This document shows, one piece after another, positions 47,447 to 55,401 of a stretch of DNA of 64,000 nt. Under the pieces are notes generated by a model. That model did no database searches. It had not been told where the DNA came from and saw nothing but the letters and a program-made list of their open reading frames with translations. Source of the DNA: Hymenobacter sp. UV11 (GTDB lineage Bacteria > Bacteroidota > Bacteroidia > Cytophagales > Hymenobacteraceae); assembly GCF_004684095.1 (NCBI RefSeq), contig NZ_SRII01000007.1, positions 1-64,000 on the forward strand, given 5' to 3'. The translations under genes and the position numbers were made by a program. How positions within the stretch are numbered: the first letter of the stretch is position 1; every line of letters starts with the position of its first letter.

Positions 47447-48103
47447 GTGCAAGTCCCCCGCGACGACCGCAATCTTCCCCCCGGCACCGGCCGCCGCCCG
47501 GCCGGCGACTCGGCTTTCAGCCGCATCGAGCGCTTGCCGCCGCTGCTCATGCTGCTCTACCTGGCACTGGTGGGCATCACCATGCTGTTTGTGACGCTGA
47601 TTGCTATGTACGTGGCTTCCAGGGCCCAAAGCACGGTGCCGACCGGGCTGCACCCGTTTCCGCGCTACTTCTCGCTGAGCACGATAGTGCTGCTGGTGTC
47701 GTCGTATACCTTGGCGCAGGCTCCGCGCCTGTACCGCGCCGACGACCTCAGCGGGCTGGTGCGCTGCCTGGGCGCCACGCTGCTGCTGGGCTGCGTATTC
47801 AGCGGCTTGCAGGTGCAGGGCTGGCGCGAGCTGGTGCAGCAGGGCGTGCTGTTCACGGGCGAGCGCAGTGGCACGTTCGTCTACGTTATTTCGGGGCTGC
47901 ACGTGGCCCATATTGTGGCCGGCCTCCTCTTTTTGCTGGTCAATATGCTGCGTACCCTGCACGCCAGCCGCGATAGCGTGCGCACGCTGGTCTTCATTCG
48001 CAATCCCTACCACCTACGCCAGCTACGGGCGCTGCTTACCTACTGGCACTTCATCGACGTGCTGTGGGTGGCACTGTTCGGGGTGTTTCTGTTCTTGTAT
48101 TAG
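47447..48103 (+). CDS. Heme-copper oxidase subunit III family protein
   Basis: This is a 218-residue membrane protein with five predicted helices. Typical COX3 features are present: SGLHVAHIVAGL near residue 155 and YWHFIDVLWVALFGVFLFLY at the C-terminus. It starts at a GTG. No other oxidase subunit or assembly gene lies near it, so it is an orphan copy that may serve an oxidase encoded elsewhere. A palindrome begins right after its stop. Confidence 0.82.
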   Translation: MQVPRDDRNLPPGTGRRPAGDSAFSRIERLPPLLMLLYLALVGITMLFVTLIAMYVASRAQSTVPTGLHPFPRYFSLSTIVLLVSSYTLAQAPRLYRADDLSGLVRCLGATLLLGCVFSGLQVQGWRELVQQGVLFTGERSGTFVYVISGLHVAHIVAGLLFLLVNMLRTLHASRDSVRTLVFIRNPYHLRQLRALLTYWHFIDVLWVALFGVFLFLY

Positions 48104-48192
48104 CAGTAGCGCGAACTTTGTAATTCGCGTCCCCGCGCCAGTTAGATGATGCTCACGGCGCGGAGACGCGAACTACAAAGTTCGCGCTACTG
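48104..48192. repeat. Intergenic palindrome, GTAGCGCGAACTTTGTA family
   Basis: CAGTAGCGCGAACTTTGTA at 48104 pairs with its complement ending at 48192 over about 36 bases with two mismatches. It begins immediately after the stop of the COX3-like gene. A larger relative is at 50492-50636. Confidence 0.85.
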
Positions 48193-48202
48193 ATTCCAGC
48201 AA

Positions 48203-48252
48203 AAAAGAGGGGGGTAGGAAAAGCCATAGCGCTTTTCCTACCCCCCTCTTTT
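48203..48252. terminator. Bidirectional terminator
   Basis: A perfect stem of about 22 bp (AAAAGAGGGGGGTAGGAAAAGC and its complement) with a 6-base loop has A-runs on the left and T-runs on the right. It can therefore end transcripts from both the COX3-like gene and the convergent S9 peptidase gene. Confidence 0.85.
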
Positions 48253-48271
48253 GCTTAAAGCCAGCTAGCGG

Positions 48272-50455
48272 TTAGCGGCCGCCGGGCGGGCAGTTTTCCT
48301 TGAGGAACTTAGTATAAGTGGCGCCGAGGTGGCGGCTGGTGCCTTCGCCCTCCGAGATGCTGTGGGTGCGGTTGGGGTAGCTCATCAGCTGGAAGGTTTT
48401 GCCGTCCTTCACCAGCTCGTTTATCATCTGCTCGGCGTTGTTGTAGTGCACGTTATCGTCGCCGGTGCCGTGGATGAGCAGCAGGTTTCCGCGCAGGTCT
48501 TTGGCATGGGCCAGCGGCGAGTTATCTACGAAAAAGTGCTGGTCCTCGGGCAGCAGGCCCATGTAGCGCTCCTGGTAAATGTTGTCGTAGTTGAGCTGGT
48601 TATCCACGGCCGCGATGGAGATGCCCGTTTTGTAAATCTGCGGGTACTGAAACATCATGTTGAGCGTGCTGGAGCCGCCGCCACTCCAGCCCCACACTGC
48701 CACGCGGCTGGTATCGACGAAGCTGTTTTTGAGCACTTCCTTGGCGCCCATCGCCTGGTCGCGGATGTTGAGCGCGCCGATATTGTGGTAGATGGCCTTG
48801 CGGAACTCGCGGCCGCGCGGGGCAGGCGCGCCCCGGTTTTCGAGCGAGGCGTAGATGTAACCATCGTCGGCCATGTTGCCCTGGTAGAGGCGGTTAGCGC
48901 CCGTGCCGAAGCGGTCCACCACCGTTTGGCTGGCCGGCTCACCGTATACGTAGAACACGATGGGGTATTTCTTCTTGGGGTCGAAGTTGGTAGGCTTCAC
49001 CATCCAGCCGTCGAGGGTCACGCCATCGGCCGTTTTCACCTGAAAAAACTCGGTTTTGGGCAGCTTCATGGCGCGGGCCTGGGGCGGAGTTTCGCCGCCG
49101 CTCAGACGTTGGTGAACGGGTAGGCTCACCACGTCGGCCGCCGGGTAGCTGGCGGCGCTGGAGTAGGTGTGGAGCGCGATTTTACCGTTGGGTGAGATGT
49201 CGTAGTTGTTGGTGCCGACCAGGTTTTGGGGCGTCACGCGGGTGGCCTTGCCGCCCTTCAGCGGCACTTGGTAGAGGTAGGTTTGGGTGGCGTTGGCGGG
49301 CGAGGCCATGAAGTAAATTTTGCCCCCGGCCTCGTCGATATTCTCCACGCTAATCACGTCGTAGCTGCCGGGCGTCAGCAGCTTCTCGTGGCCCGCGCGG
49401 TCAATGGCGTAGAGGTGGCGCCAGCCGTCCTTCTCGCTGCTCCACACGAAGCTCTTGCCCTTATCGACCCAGTTCCAGCCCACGGCGCCGTCCTTGGCGT
49501 CAATCCAAGCCTTATCCGTTTCGCTGAAAATAGACTTGGCCGCGCCGGTCGTGGCATTGGCCACGAGGATGTTGCTCTCGTTCTGGCGGCGGTTGAGCTG
49601 CTGCAGTATCAGCTCATTCGCGTCGGCCCACTCCATGCGGGGCAGGTAGTGCTGCACGGCGTCGCCGGGAATGTCCATCCACTTAGTAGCGCCGCCGGCC
49701 ACCGGCACCACGCCCACGCGGCAGCGGCTGGGGTCTTCGCCCACCACCGGGTACTCCACGGGCGTGGTGTAGGGGTAGAGCTTGTCGGTAGTATTCAGCA
49801 TCAGGTAGTTGCGCGTCTTGGTGGCGTCGAGCTGCCAGTAGGCGAGGCGCTGCCCGTCGGGGCTCCACCGAAAGCCGTCGCGGCAGTCCAGCTCCTCTTC
49901 ATACACCCAGTCGAAGGTGCCGTTGATGAGCCGGTCGGTGCCATCCTGGGTGAGCTGCGTGATGGCGTGGTCAGCCAGGTTCTCCACGTACAGGTTGTGC
50001 TCGCTCACGTAGGCCACCCGGCGGCCATCGGGCGCGAACTTGGCAAACATCAGCGACGACTCGGGCCGGCCCTTGCCCAGCTGGGTTAGCTGCTTGGTGC
50101 TCAGGTTATAGACCCAGTAGTCGCCGCGCGTGTCGTAGCGCCACACCTTGCGGGTATTGGTGTTGAGCAACACCAGCTTGCCATCTTCAGAAAGCGAAAA
50201 GCGGCGCACTTTCAGCGGCGCGGTGGCGCCGGCGGGCATCAGCTGCTCCTTGCTAAGAATGGTAATTGGCTGGCCGGTTTTGCGGGCGTCGAGCTGCACG
50301 ATTTCGTCTTGCTGAACCTGGTAGTAGCCGTAGCCATCTTTGGTCCATTGGGTGCCGGGGCCCACCTGCGCCTGCGCGGCGGTAGCGGTGAGCAGCAGGG
50401 CCGCGCCCACGAAGCGGGCCACGGGTGGGAGTAGGGGTAGGGAGGGATAATTCAC
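48272..50455 (-). CDS. S9 family (DPP4-like) serine peptidase, exported
   Basis: This 727-residue prolyl-dipeptidyl peptidase has a signal peptide ending near AAQAQ. The N-terminal eight-bladed propeller shows the paired-Glu region WVYEEELDCRDGFRWSPDG that binds the substrate amino terminus. The C-terminal alpha/beta hydrolase carries the triad Ser in WGWSGGGS, Asp in HGTGDDNVHYNN and His in NRTHSISEG. It is predicted periplasmic and cuts X-Pro dipeptides. A TAATTTCG box lies only six bases before the ATG, suggesting a leaderless mRNA. Confidence 0.95.
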   Translation of the reverse strand: MNYPSLPLLPPVARFVGAALLLTATAAQAQVGPGTQWTKDGYGYYQVQQDEIVQLDARKTGQPITILSKEQLMPAGATAPLKVRRFSLSEDGKLVLLNTNTRKVWRYDTRGDYWVYNLSTKQLTQLGKGRPESSLMFAKFAPDGRRVAYVSEHNLYVENLADHAITQLTQDGTDRLINGTFDWVYEEELDCRDGFRWSPDGQRLAYWQLDATKTRNYLMLNTTDKLYPYTTPVEYPVVGEDPSRCRVGVVPVAGGATKWMDIPGDAVQHYLPRMEWADANELILQQLNRRQNESNILVANATTGAAKSIFSETDKAWIDAKDGAVGWNWVDKGKSFVWSSEKDGWRHLYAIDRAGHEKLLTPGSYDVISVENIDEAGGKIYFMASPANATQTYLYQVPLKGGKATRVTPQNLVGTNNYDISPNGKIALHTYSSAASYPAADVVSLPVHQRLSGGETPPQARAMKLPKTEFFQVKTADGVTLDGWMVKPTNFDPKKKYPIVFYVYGEPASQTVVDRFGTGANRLYQGNMADDGYIYASLENRGAPAPRGREFRKAIYHNIGALNIRDQAMGAKEVLKNSFVDTSRVAVWGWSGGGSSTLNMMFQYPQIYKTGISIAAVDNQLNYDNIYQERYMGLLPEDQHFFVDNSPLAHAKDLRGNLLLIHGTGDDNVHYNNAEQMINELVKDGKTFQLMSYPNRTHSISEGEGTSRHLGATYTKFLKENCPPGGR

Positions 50456-50460
50456 GGGGC

Positions 50461-50468
50461 CGAAATTA
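50461..50468 (-). promoter_or_regulatory. Candidate -7 box of the S9 peptidase gene
   Basis: TAATTTCG on the minus strand is one mismatch from TAnnTTTG. It ends six bases before the start codon at 50455, so transcription would begin at or next to the A of ATG. Confidence 0.4.
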
Positions 50469-50491
50469 GCCCGCTGCCGGTGAAAAAGGCT

Positions 50492-50636
50492 CAGTAGCGC
50501 AAACTTTGTAGTTCGCGTCGCCGCGCCGTTAAAACCGTTCGAACGGCGCGGCGACGCGAATTTTGTAGTTCGCGCTACTGAGCCGTTAAAACCGTTCGAA
50601 CGGCGCGGCGACGCGAACTACAAAGTTCGCGCTACT
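50492..50636. repeat. Three-part palindromic repeat, GTAGCGCGAACTTTGTA family
   Basis: The segment carries one left arm, a central reverse copy and a second right arm. The unit CCGTTAAAACCGTTCGAACGG with its GCGGCGACGCGAA flank appears twice in the same direction. It looks like the 48104 type of palindrome after a partial tandem duplication. The last bases abut the stop codon of the following minus-strand gene. Confidence 0.8.
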
Positions 50637-50639
50637 ACG

Positions 50640-52946
50640 CTACTGCATCACCTCCACCCAGCCCTTGTAGCGGCGGCCAGTGGTGTAAGTCAATAAATAG
50701 TAATAGGTGCCCGCCGCGCCATCGCCGGCCCAGCTGAAGTTGCGGTCGGCCGACTCATACACCAGCCGGCCCCAGCGCGAGAATATCTTGATACCCGCGA
50801 AGCGCGCGTCGCAAAAATCGGCCGGTAGGCGGCTCATCGTCAGCACGCGGTTGGCCTGGTTGCTCCCGGTGGGCAGGATGATGTTGGGCGGCGTAAAATT
50901 CGAGCTGTCGGGGTTCACCACCTCAAAGCGCACGGTGCGGGTCTGGGGCTGGGGCCGGCAAGTAGTTTCCTGCAATTGAAACGTGACGGTGAGCAGCTGC
51001 GGCTGGCCATTGACCACGCTGGCCGCGTCGCAACCCGGCAGCCACTCGAAGGTGGCGCTGGCCCGGCCCGCCGGACTGGCCGCCGTCACAAAGCGCATGC
51101 CCGCCGCCGCCAGGTCGAAGCCCTGGCCGGTGGCGCTCAGCGCGAGCACGTCGGTATCGGCATCGAAGCCCGTGAGGGTGGCCGAATAAGGCTGACCCAG
51201 CACCACCTTAACCAGCGGCACCCCGGCCCCGCTGACGGGGGGTAGGGTAGTGGTGAGCACCGGCGGCGCGTTGCTGTAATCCACAATCACCGGAATGCTG
51301 AGCGGGGCCGAGAGCTGCGTGTCGCCGCAGGGCGTGGTGGAGCTGGCCGTGAAGAGCAGCTGCTGCACCTGCCCCGGTGGGGTCGTCACGGCCCGGCAGT
51401 CCACGGGCCATGTGAAGCGGGCGCGCCGCACCGGCCCCACCTGGGTCTGCGGCACCAGCACGGCCCCCAGCCCGGCGGGCGCAAAGCCCACGCCGCCCGC
51501 CAGCGTAAACAGGATGGGGTCGCTCTCAGCATCGGTGCCGATGAGGTCGAAGGCCAGCGTCTGGCCTGGCCGCACGTGCAGCGGCAGGGTAGGGCCGGCC
51601 GTGCTGCTGAGGGTAGGCGGAGCGTTAGGCGGCGGCGTGCCAATAAAGGCCACGTGCACCGTGTCTTGCTTGGGCAGCGAGCAGCCGTTATCAGCCACCA
51701 GCACGTCGATGTAAGCTACTTTGCCCTTGGTATTTACGCAGTCGTTGAAGCAGAGCGAAGCTACCAGCGTATCGGGCTGGCCGGCCAGGTGTACCGTGCC
51801 CACGGTGGCCGTGGTGAAGGTGGGTAGGGCGCCGGTGTAGTTCACGTTGCGCAGGCTCAGGGTGAGGCGCGAGTTGGGGTCGGGGTCGGTGAAGCGCAGG
51901 CGCACGCAGTGCGGGCCACCCGGTACAATGCGCAGCGTGTCGCGGCCCGGCCGGTAGGCCACGTTGCCGCTGGGGTTGGGCAGCAGCAGCAGGCTGGGCG
52001 CGGCGTTTTTGGGGCAGGTAGTGACAAAAATCTGGAAATCGCGCCGCGTTTCGCCAATCTTCACGCCCTGGCGAAACTCCTGGCAGCGCACCCCAAACAC
52101 AAATAGCCCCGTGGCCGACGGCCGCACCATGAGCCGCCCCGTGCGCGCCCCAATGGTGAGCGCCGGCGAGCCCGGAATCTGGCTGGCCAGGCCGCGGCCA
52201 CTCTGCCAGATTACTTCGGTGTAAGGTGCGCTGGTGGCCGAGGTGGGCTTGGGAGTTACGGCCGTGGCGTGGCCATTGAGGGGCGTCACCATGTCGTAGG
52301 CCAAGGAGTCGCCATCGGCATCCTGGCCCGCAAAATCGTAGGTAAATAGCTCGCCCAGGCAGGCATAGTCGCTCACCGGCGGAAACACGCGCGGCGTCGA
52401 GTCGCGAAACGTCTGGCCACCCCGCACCACGGCCGGAAATTCCAGGTAAAAGGTTTGGGCCGCGTTTTGCGGCGCCACAATGTTGCTTATAGACACGTTG
52501 CGGCAGCAGCGCTCCACGGCTGCGTAGTAGCCCTGGCTGCCGTTGTACGTGCCCGGCGGTAGCTCAATGGTGCTGCGGTACACTAGGGCCTTGGTGCTGA
52601 GGTCGCCAATGGTGCAGGCCGGGTTAGTGTAGCTCACAAACGTGTTGCTGATGAGCGGCAGCGTCACCGACTGCATGGCGCGGTTGGTGGCTTTATCAAA
52701 AATGCCGGCCGTTAGCTCCGTATCCAGCGCCCCAGGGCTGCCTTTTACGGCATCAAAATACAGGTTCATGGTGAGCTGGTAGGTGTTGCCGCTCACGTAT
52801 TGCAAGTCCATCTCGCCTCCCACGATGTGGGTAGCCCGCGCGGCCGGCGCGGCTAGCAGGCTCAGCAGCAGCGCTGCCACCAGCCGCCCGGCCCGTGGCA
52901 AAGCAAAGCCCCAACTCAACAGTAGCGAATAGTAAGTTTTCATCAT
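50640..52946 (-). CDS. Large secreted protein with T9SS type B sorting domain
   Basis: This 768-residue protein starts with a signal peptide (cleavage near AARAT) and THIVGGEMDLQYV, a start common in gliding-associated surface proteins. Repeated immunoglobulin/cadherin-like modules follow (for example DPDPNSRLTLSL, DAESDPILF, DADTDVLAL). The last 85 residues match the gliding-motility-associated C-terminal domain: NIILPTGSNQANRVL, GIKIFSRWGRLVYES, and AGTYYYLLTY. That domain directs export by the type IX system. Likely role: surface adhesion or extracellular matrix; no catalytic motif is seen. Confidence 0.9.
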   Translation of the reverse strand: MMKTYYSLLLSWGFALPRAGRLVAALLLSLLAAPAARATHIVGGEMDLQYVSGNTYQLTMNLYFDAVKGSPGALDTELTAGIFDKATNRAMQSVTLPLISNTFVSYTNPACTIGDLSTKALVYRSTIELPPGTYNGSQGYYAAVERCCRNVSISNIVAPQNAAQTFYLEFPAVVRGGQTFRDSTPRVFPPVSDYACLGELFTYDFAGQDADGDSLAYDMVTPLNGHATAVTPKPTSATSAPYTEVIWQSGRGLASQIPGSPALTIGARTGRLMVRPSATGLFVFGVRCQEFRQGVKIGETRRDFQIFVTTCPKNAAPSLLLLPNPSGNVAYRPGRDTLRIVPGGPHCVRLRFTDPDPNSRLTLSLRNVNYTGALPTFTTATVGTVHLAGQPDTLVASLCFNDCVNTKGKVAYIDVLVADNGCSLPKQDTVHVAFIGTPPPNAPPTLSSTAGPTLPLHVRPGQTLAFDLIGTDAESDPILFTLAGGVGFAPAGLGAVLVPQTQVGPVRRARFTWPVDCRAVTTPPGQVQQLLFTASSTTPCGDTQLSAPLSIPVIVDYSNAPPVLTTTLPPVSGAGVPLVKVVLGQPYSATLTGFDADTDVLALSATGQGFDLAAAGMRFVTAASPAGRASATFEWLPGCDAASVVNGQPQLLTVTFQLQETTCRPQPQTRTVRFEVVNPDSSNFTPPNIILPTGSNQANRVLTMSRLPADFCDARFAGIKIFSRWGRLVYESADRNFSWAGDGAAGTYYYLLTYTTGRRYKGWVEVMQ

Positions 52947-53030
52947 AGCAGAAAGCCTGCTACTCCGTGCTTAGGAGTAGCTGAGTGAAGATAGGCGAGG
53001 CAGCGGGGTTTCCGAAAGCTACCGGCCCGA

Positions 53031-53213
53031 GCAAACCCAAGTTGCAGACCAGCTTGCTACGGGGGGAAGTTTCAACTGGAGTGGCCGCCTGGCCGGTCCG
53101 CCGGCGCGAGCCGGCCGACCGGTTATCGTTGCCAGCTGCGGCCCACGCCACGACAACCGGTCGGCCGGCTCGCGCCGGCGGACCGGGGAGCATGCCTCGC
53201 AACTTGGGTTTGC
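53031..53213. repeat. Nested intergenic palindrome
   Basis: The outer 15-bp arms GCAAACCCAAGTTGC (53031-53045) and its complement (53199-53213) enclose a second, perfect 32-bp inverted repeat (53093-53124 with 53155-53186) rich in CCGG. It occupies most of a 462-base gap (52947-53408) in which no convincing gene is present. It is a different sequence family from the other palindromes here. Confidence 0.75.
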
Positions 53214-53408
53214 TAGTCTGCCTCAGCCGGTTATCTTCGGATAACTACTAAAATCAACGCCAGCCGGTTTGGGCTAGTATTTGGAATGCGTGAAAAAATA
53301 AGCTGGCCCTGTTGCTACTCAGCGGCCCGCTACAACGGTACCTGTGGTGAGCCCGCCCTCGGCAATACTTTGCGCGCCAATGCCGGCCCGGTAGGGGGCA
53401 TTGCCTCC

Positions 53409-54062
53409 CTACTCCTCGTAGTACTCCACTATTTTGTGGGCAATGGCTTCGTCAGCCAGCGGCTCGTCAAACACGGTTTTGAGGAGTGCTTCAAACGACT
53501 GCGGATTGGTGAAATGCGACTCGTGCACGGGGTTAGCGCTGAGGCGAATAAACAGCGGCCGGTCGTTCACCGTCACTAGGTCGAGCGTGATGAGGCCGTA
53601 GCGCTGGTCGCAGCGCCCGCTCACGGTGCAGTCGGTGGGGTTGGGCTTGAAAAACTGCTTGGTCGTGTGCTCGCGCAGCTGCTGGTGGCGGCGCAGGCGG
53701 CTGTCGTGGCAGGCACGGTGGTAGCCCAGCGCCCCCACGCGCTCGCCCAGCAGCTGAAACAAGTGCCCAAAATTGCCCGGCCCAATGCTGGGGTCATAAA
53801 AAAACAGCGCCCCCTGGCGGCCATCTTCCTGCAGCAGGTCAACGCGAAAATCTCGCCGACTTCTTATGCCTCCCTTGCGCAGGTGGTAGGCCTTGAAGTA
53901 CGGTCCCAGCCAGTTCCGGTACACGCGCTCTGCCACCCAGGCCTCGTGGCGCTGGGCCTGAGCGGGCGTGGGCTCGGGGGCAGGGTGCCACCCGGCCGCC
54001 GCCTCGCCGCGCCGCTGAAAAAGCTGTTGAATAAACTGAAGCACTGGGGAAAATCCGGTCAA
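53409..54062 (-). CDS. Hypothetical protein (about 217 residues)
   Basis: This soluble-looking protein has no signal or membrane helix. It contains RVYRNWLGPYFKAYHLRKGG, DFRVDLLQEDGRQGALFFYDPSIG and an HFTNPQSFEALLKTVFD segment near the end. Codon use matches neighbours, so it is likely real. No family is recognised. The start is uncertain: only a TTG (54062) fits the frame, with no ATG upstream. Confidence 0.6.
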   Translation of the reverse strand: MTGFSPVLQFIQQLFQRRGEAAAGWHPAPEPTPAQAQRHEAWVAERVYRNWLGPYFKAYHLRKGGIRSRRDFRVDLLQEDGRQGALFFYDPSIGPGNFGHLFQLLGERVGALGYHRACHDSRLRRHQQLREHTTKQFFKPNPTDCTVSGRCDQRYGLITLDLVTVNDRPLFIRLSANPVHESHFTNPQSFEALLKTVFDEPLADEAIAHKIVEYYEE

Positions 54063-54203
54063 GCTGAACGGGGCAAAAACACTGTTTTCGACAAATAGTT
54101 TCGGGCGCTGCCAGTTGGCCAGCGGGGGGTAGGGGCCAAAAAACAGCGCCCCATCCCGCAGGAAGAGGCGCCGCTAGCAAGGAAAACGAGGCTGGTTGCA
54201 GGC

Positions 54204-54647
54204 TTATTTCACCCGCGTCCAGGTCTGCGACTTGCCGATGAGCGAGAAGCCGATGTAGCCTTTCACTTCCATCATGTTGGCCGATTCCATCTTCATGTAG
54301 CACGAGTAGGTTTTGCCAGTTTCGGGGTCGTAGATTTTGCCGTTGTCCCACTTGTTATCGCCATCGTAGCTAAACCCCTGCATGAAGTCCAGGCCCAGGC
54401 GGGGGCGGGTACGCAGCTTAGGGTCAGGGTTTTCGGAGTCGAGCTTGGGCTTGCCGGTTTTGGGGTCGTTGGGCACAGTCAGAGTAACAATCTTGCCGCA
54501 GAACTTGTCGCCGCACTTATAAATCTCGAACGTGGCTTTCTTTTCGGCGTTGGTCCACACGCCCAGCGGCGATAAGGTTTGAGCCTGTGCCGGGCGGGCC
54601 GCTACACCGAGCCAAAGGGCGAGCAGAAAGACAAAGTATTTGTGCAT
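54204..54647 (-). CDS. DUF2147 family exported protein
   Basis: This 147-residue protein has a signal peptide (FVFLLALWLGVAARPAQAQ). The DUF2147 pattern is clear: SPLGVWTNAEKKATFEIYKCGDKFCGKIV near the start, DFMQGFSY in the middle, and the ending GYIGFSLIGKSQTWTRV. The domain is a small lipocalin-like barrel of unknown ligand. A TATAATTG box (minus strand, 54693-54700, one mismatch to TAnnTTTG) lies 46 bases before the ATG. Confidence 0.88.
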   Translation of the reverse strand: MHKYFVFLLALWLGVAARPAQAQTLSPLGVWTNAEKKATFEIYKCGDKFCGKIVTLTVPNDPKTGKPKLDSENPDPKLRTRPRLGLDFMQGFSYDGDNKWDNGKIYDPETGKTYSCYMKMESANMMEVKGYIGFSLIGKSQTWTRVK

Positions 54648-54864
54648 CGTCGGGAATATGAAGGAGTGGTGAAAAATATGGATTGGGTAGGGCAATTATA
54701 CGGCCAGAAATTTTAGCCTTCCACCAGAGCCGTGCAGAACCGGCCCCGCGGCGCCCCAACGGGAAAAGTAAAAATTAGTCGGTCTCGGTTATGAAATAAG
54801 TAGCTTGATTGTCAGTTAAATGCTAAAAAGACTGGCCCGGCACCCCAGAATTATGACCGAAAGT

Positions 54865-54894
54865 TTTGAACCTGCGCGCCAGCAATTAACTTTA
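54865..54894 (+). promoter_or_regulatory. Promoter of the structured RNA unit
   Basis: TTTG at 54865-54868 and TAACTTTA at 54887-54894 (seven of eight to TAnnTTTG) are separated by 18 bases. Transcription would begin near 54900. The part of the gap before it (54701-54863) shows no gene. Confidence 0.5.
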
Positions 54895-54980
54895 ACCTTT
54901 AGTAGCGAGTGCTACGGCCCCGTACAAGCCGCCCTAAATTGCTGGGAAGCGCGTCCGGGGTTATGTGGAACCATAAAGAA

Positions 54981-54986
54981 AGGAGG
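54981..54986 (+). promoter_or_regulatory. Perfect Shine-Dalgarno sequence
   Basis: AGGAGG lies six bases before an ATG (54993) in this RNA. Such a site is exceptional in this phylum, whose ribosomes largely ignore or hide the anti-Shine-Dalgarno. Confidence 0.7.
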
Positions 54987-54992
54987 TACATA

Positions 54993-55064
54993 ATGTCTAG
55001 TAGTCCCAACCAAATCCTGCCGAGCCTGTCCAATGTAGTACGCCTCACCGCCGTACTCGCCTAA
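54993..55064 (+). CDS. 23-residue ORF (possible leader or small peptide)
   Basis: ATG at 54993 to TAA at 55062-55064 encodes a 23-residue peptide (begins MSSSPNQIL, ends RLTAVLA) that is mildly hydrophobic with one Arg. A canonical Shine-Dalgarno sequence precedes it. Codons 11-14 form the 5' strand of the main helix, and the end of the ORF enters two further helices. A translating ribosome would therefore unfold the RNA. It could be a leader peptide that senses ribosome state or a real small protein; no homologue is recognised. Confidence 0.45.
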   Translation: MSSSPNQILPSLSNVVRLTAVLA

Positions 55065-55182
55065 AACACACAGCTCGGCGGAGGGCACCGCGGTATCGTG
55101 GTTCCCTCTCGTTGGACAGGTCTTACTGTGAGACGCCGGCGCTGTACCCCAGCGCTGCCGCTTGGTAAGATTTGAAGGATTA

Positions 55183-55248
55183 GATACCCGGTTGGCCCAA
55201 CGGCGCGCGTGAGCGTTCCGCAGTGGGCCGGCCGGGTATCGTTTTTTT
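55183..55248 (+). terminator. Terminator of the structured RNA unit
   Basis: GATACCCGG (55183-55191) pairs with CCGGGTATC (55232-55240), closed further by GGCCC/GGGCC inside, and seven T residues follow from 55242. Confidence 0.85.
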
Positions 55249-55271
55249 AGAATTAGGAAGAACAGAAAAGC

Positions 55272-55374
55272 ACGTCATGCTCATCTGGCGTCCGCTTGTC
55301 GAAGCATCTTGGTCGCCTCGTTGGATGAAGCGGCTCAGATGCTTCGACAAGCGGACGCCAGATGAGCATGACGT
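55272..55374. repeat. Intergenic palindrome, CGTCATGCTC family
   Basis: A perfect 38-bp arm (55272-55309, starting ACGTCATGCTCATCTGGCG) recurs inverted at 55337-55374. The inner part CTTGTCGAAGCATCT is shared with the palindromes at 44060 and 46237; the outer part is unique to this site. Confidence 0.85.
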
Positions 55375-55401
55375 TCCTTTTTGCCTTAGATGCTCATTAC
55401 T

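Larger units (their letters stand above)
54900..55248 (+). ncRNA. Stand-alone structured RNA of unknown class
   Basis: A transcription unit of about 350 bases runs from promoter to terminator with no ORF longer than 23 codons. Predicted helices: GTAGC/GCTAC (54902-54915); TTATG/CATAA (54961-54976); a closing 9-bp helix CCTGTCCAA/TTGGACAGG (55025-55033 with 55112-55120). Inside it are AGTACG/CGTACT (55037-55057), CGCC/GGCG (55058-55080) and GAGGG/CCCTC (55081-55108), giving a four-way junction. Then TCTTAC/GTAAGA (55121-55170) encloses a GC hairpin. It lacks the signature segments of tmRNA, RNase P RNA and SRP RNA. Start and exact fold are inferred. Confidence 0.6.

Noticed and set aside
52985..53251. 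An 88-codon ORF in the gap upstream of the T9SS protein gene
   Set aside because: It is translated through the two arms of a perfect palindrome, so its sequence is set by the repeat; no conserved features or promoter.
55177..55189. GGATTAGATACCC, identical to a universal 16S rRNA segment
   Set aside because: Flanking bases do not continue as 16S rRNA, and part of the string is the stem of a clear terminator. Coincidence is more likely than an rRNA fragment.
54900..55248. tmRNA, RNase P RNA, SRP RNA or 6S RNA
   Set aside because: There is no CCA-ending acceptor stem or tag ending in ALAA, no GAGGAAAGTCC block, no GGAAGCA-type SRP loop, and no single long irregular hairpin as in 6S RNA.
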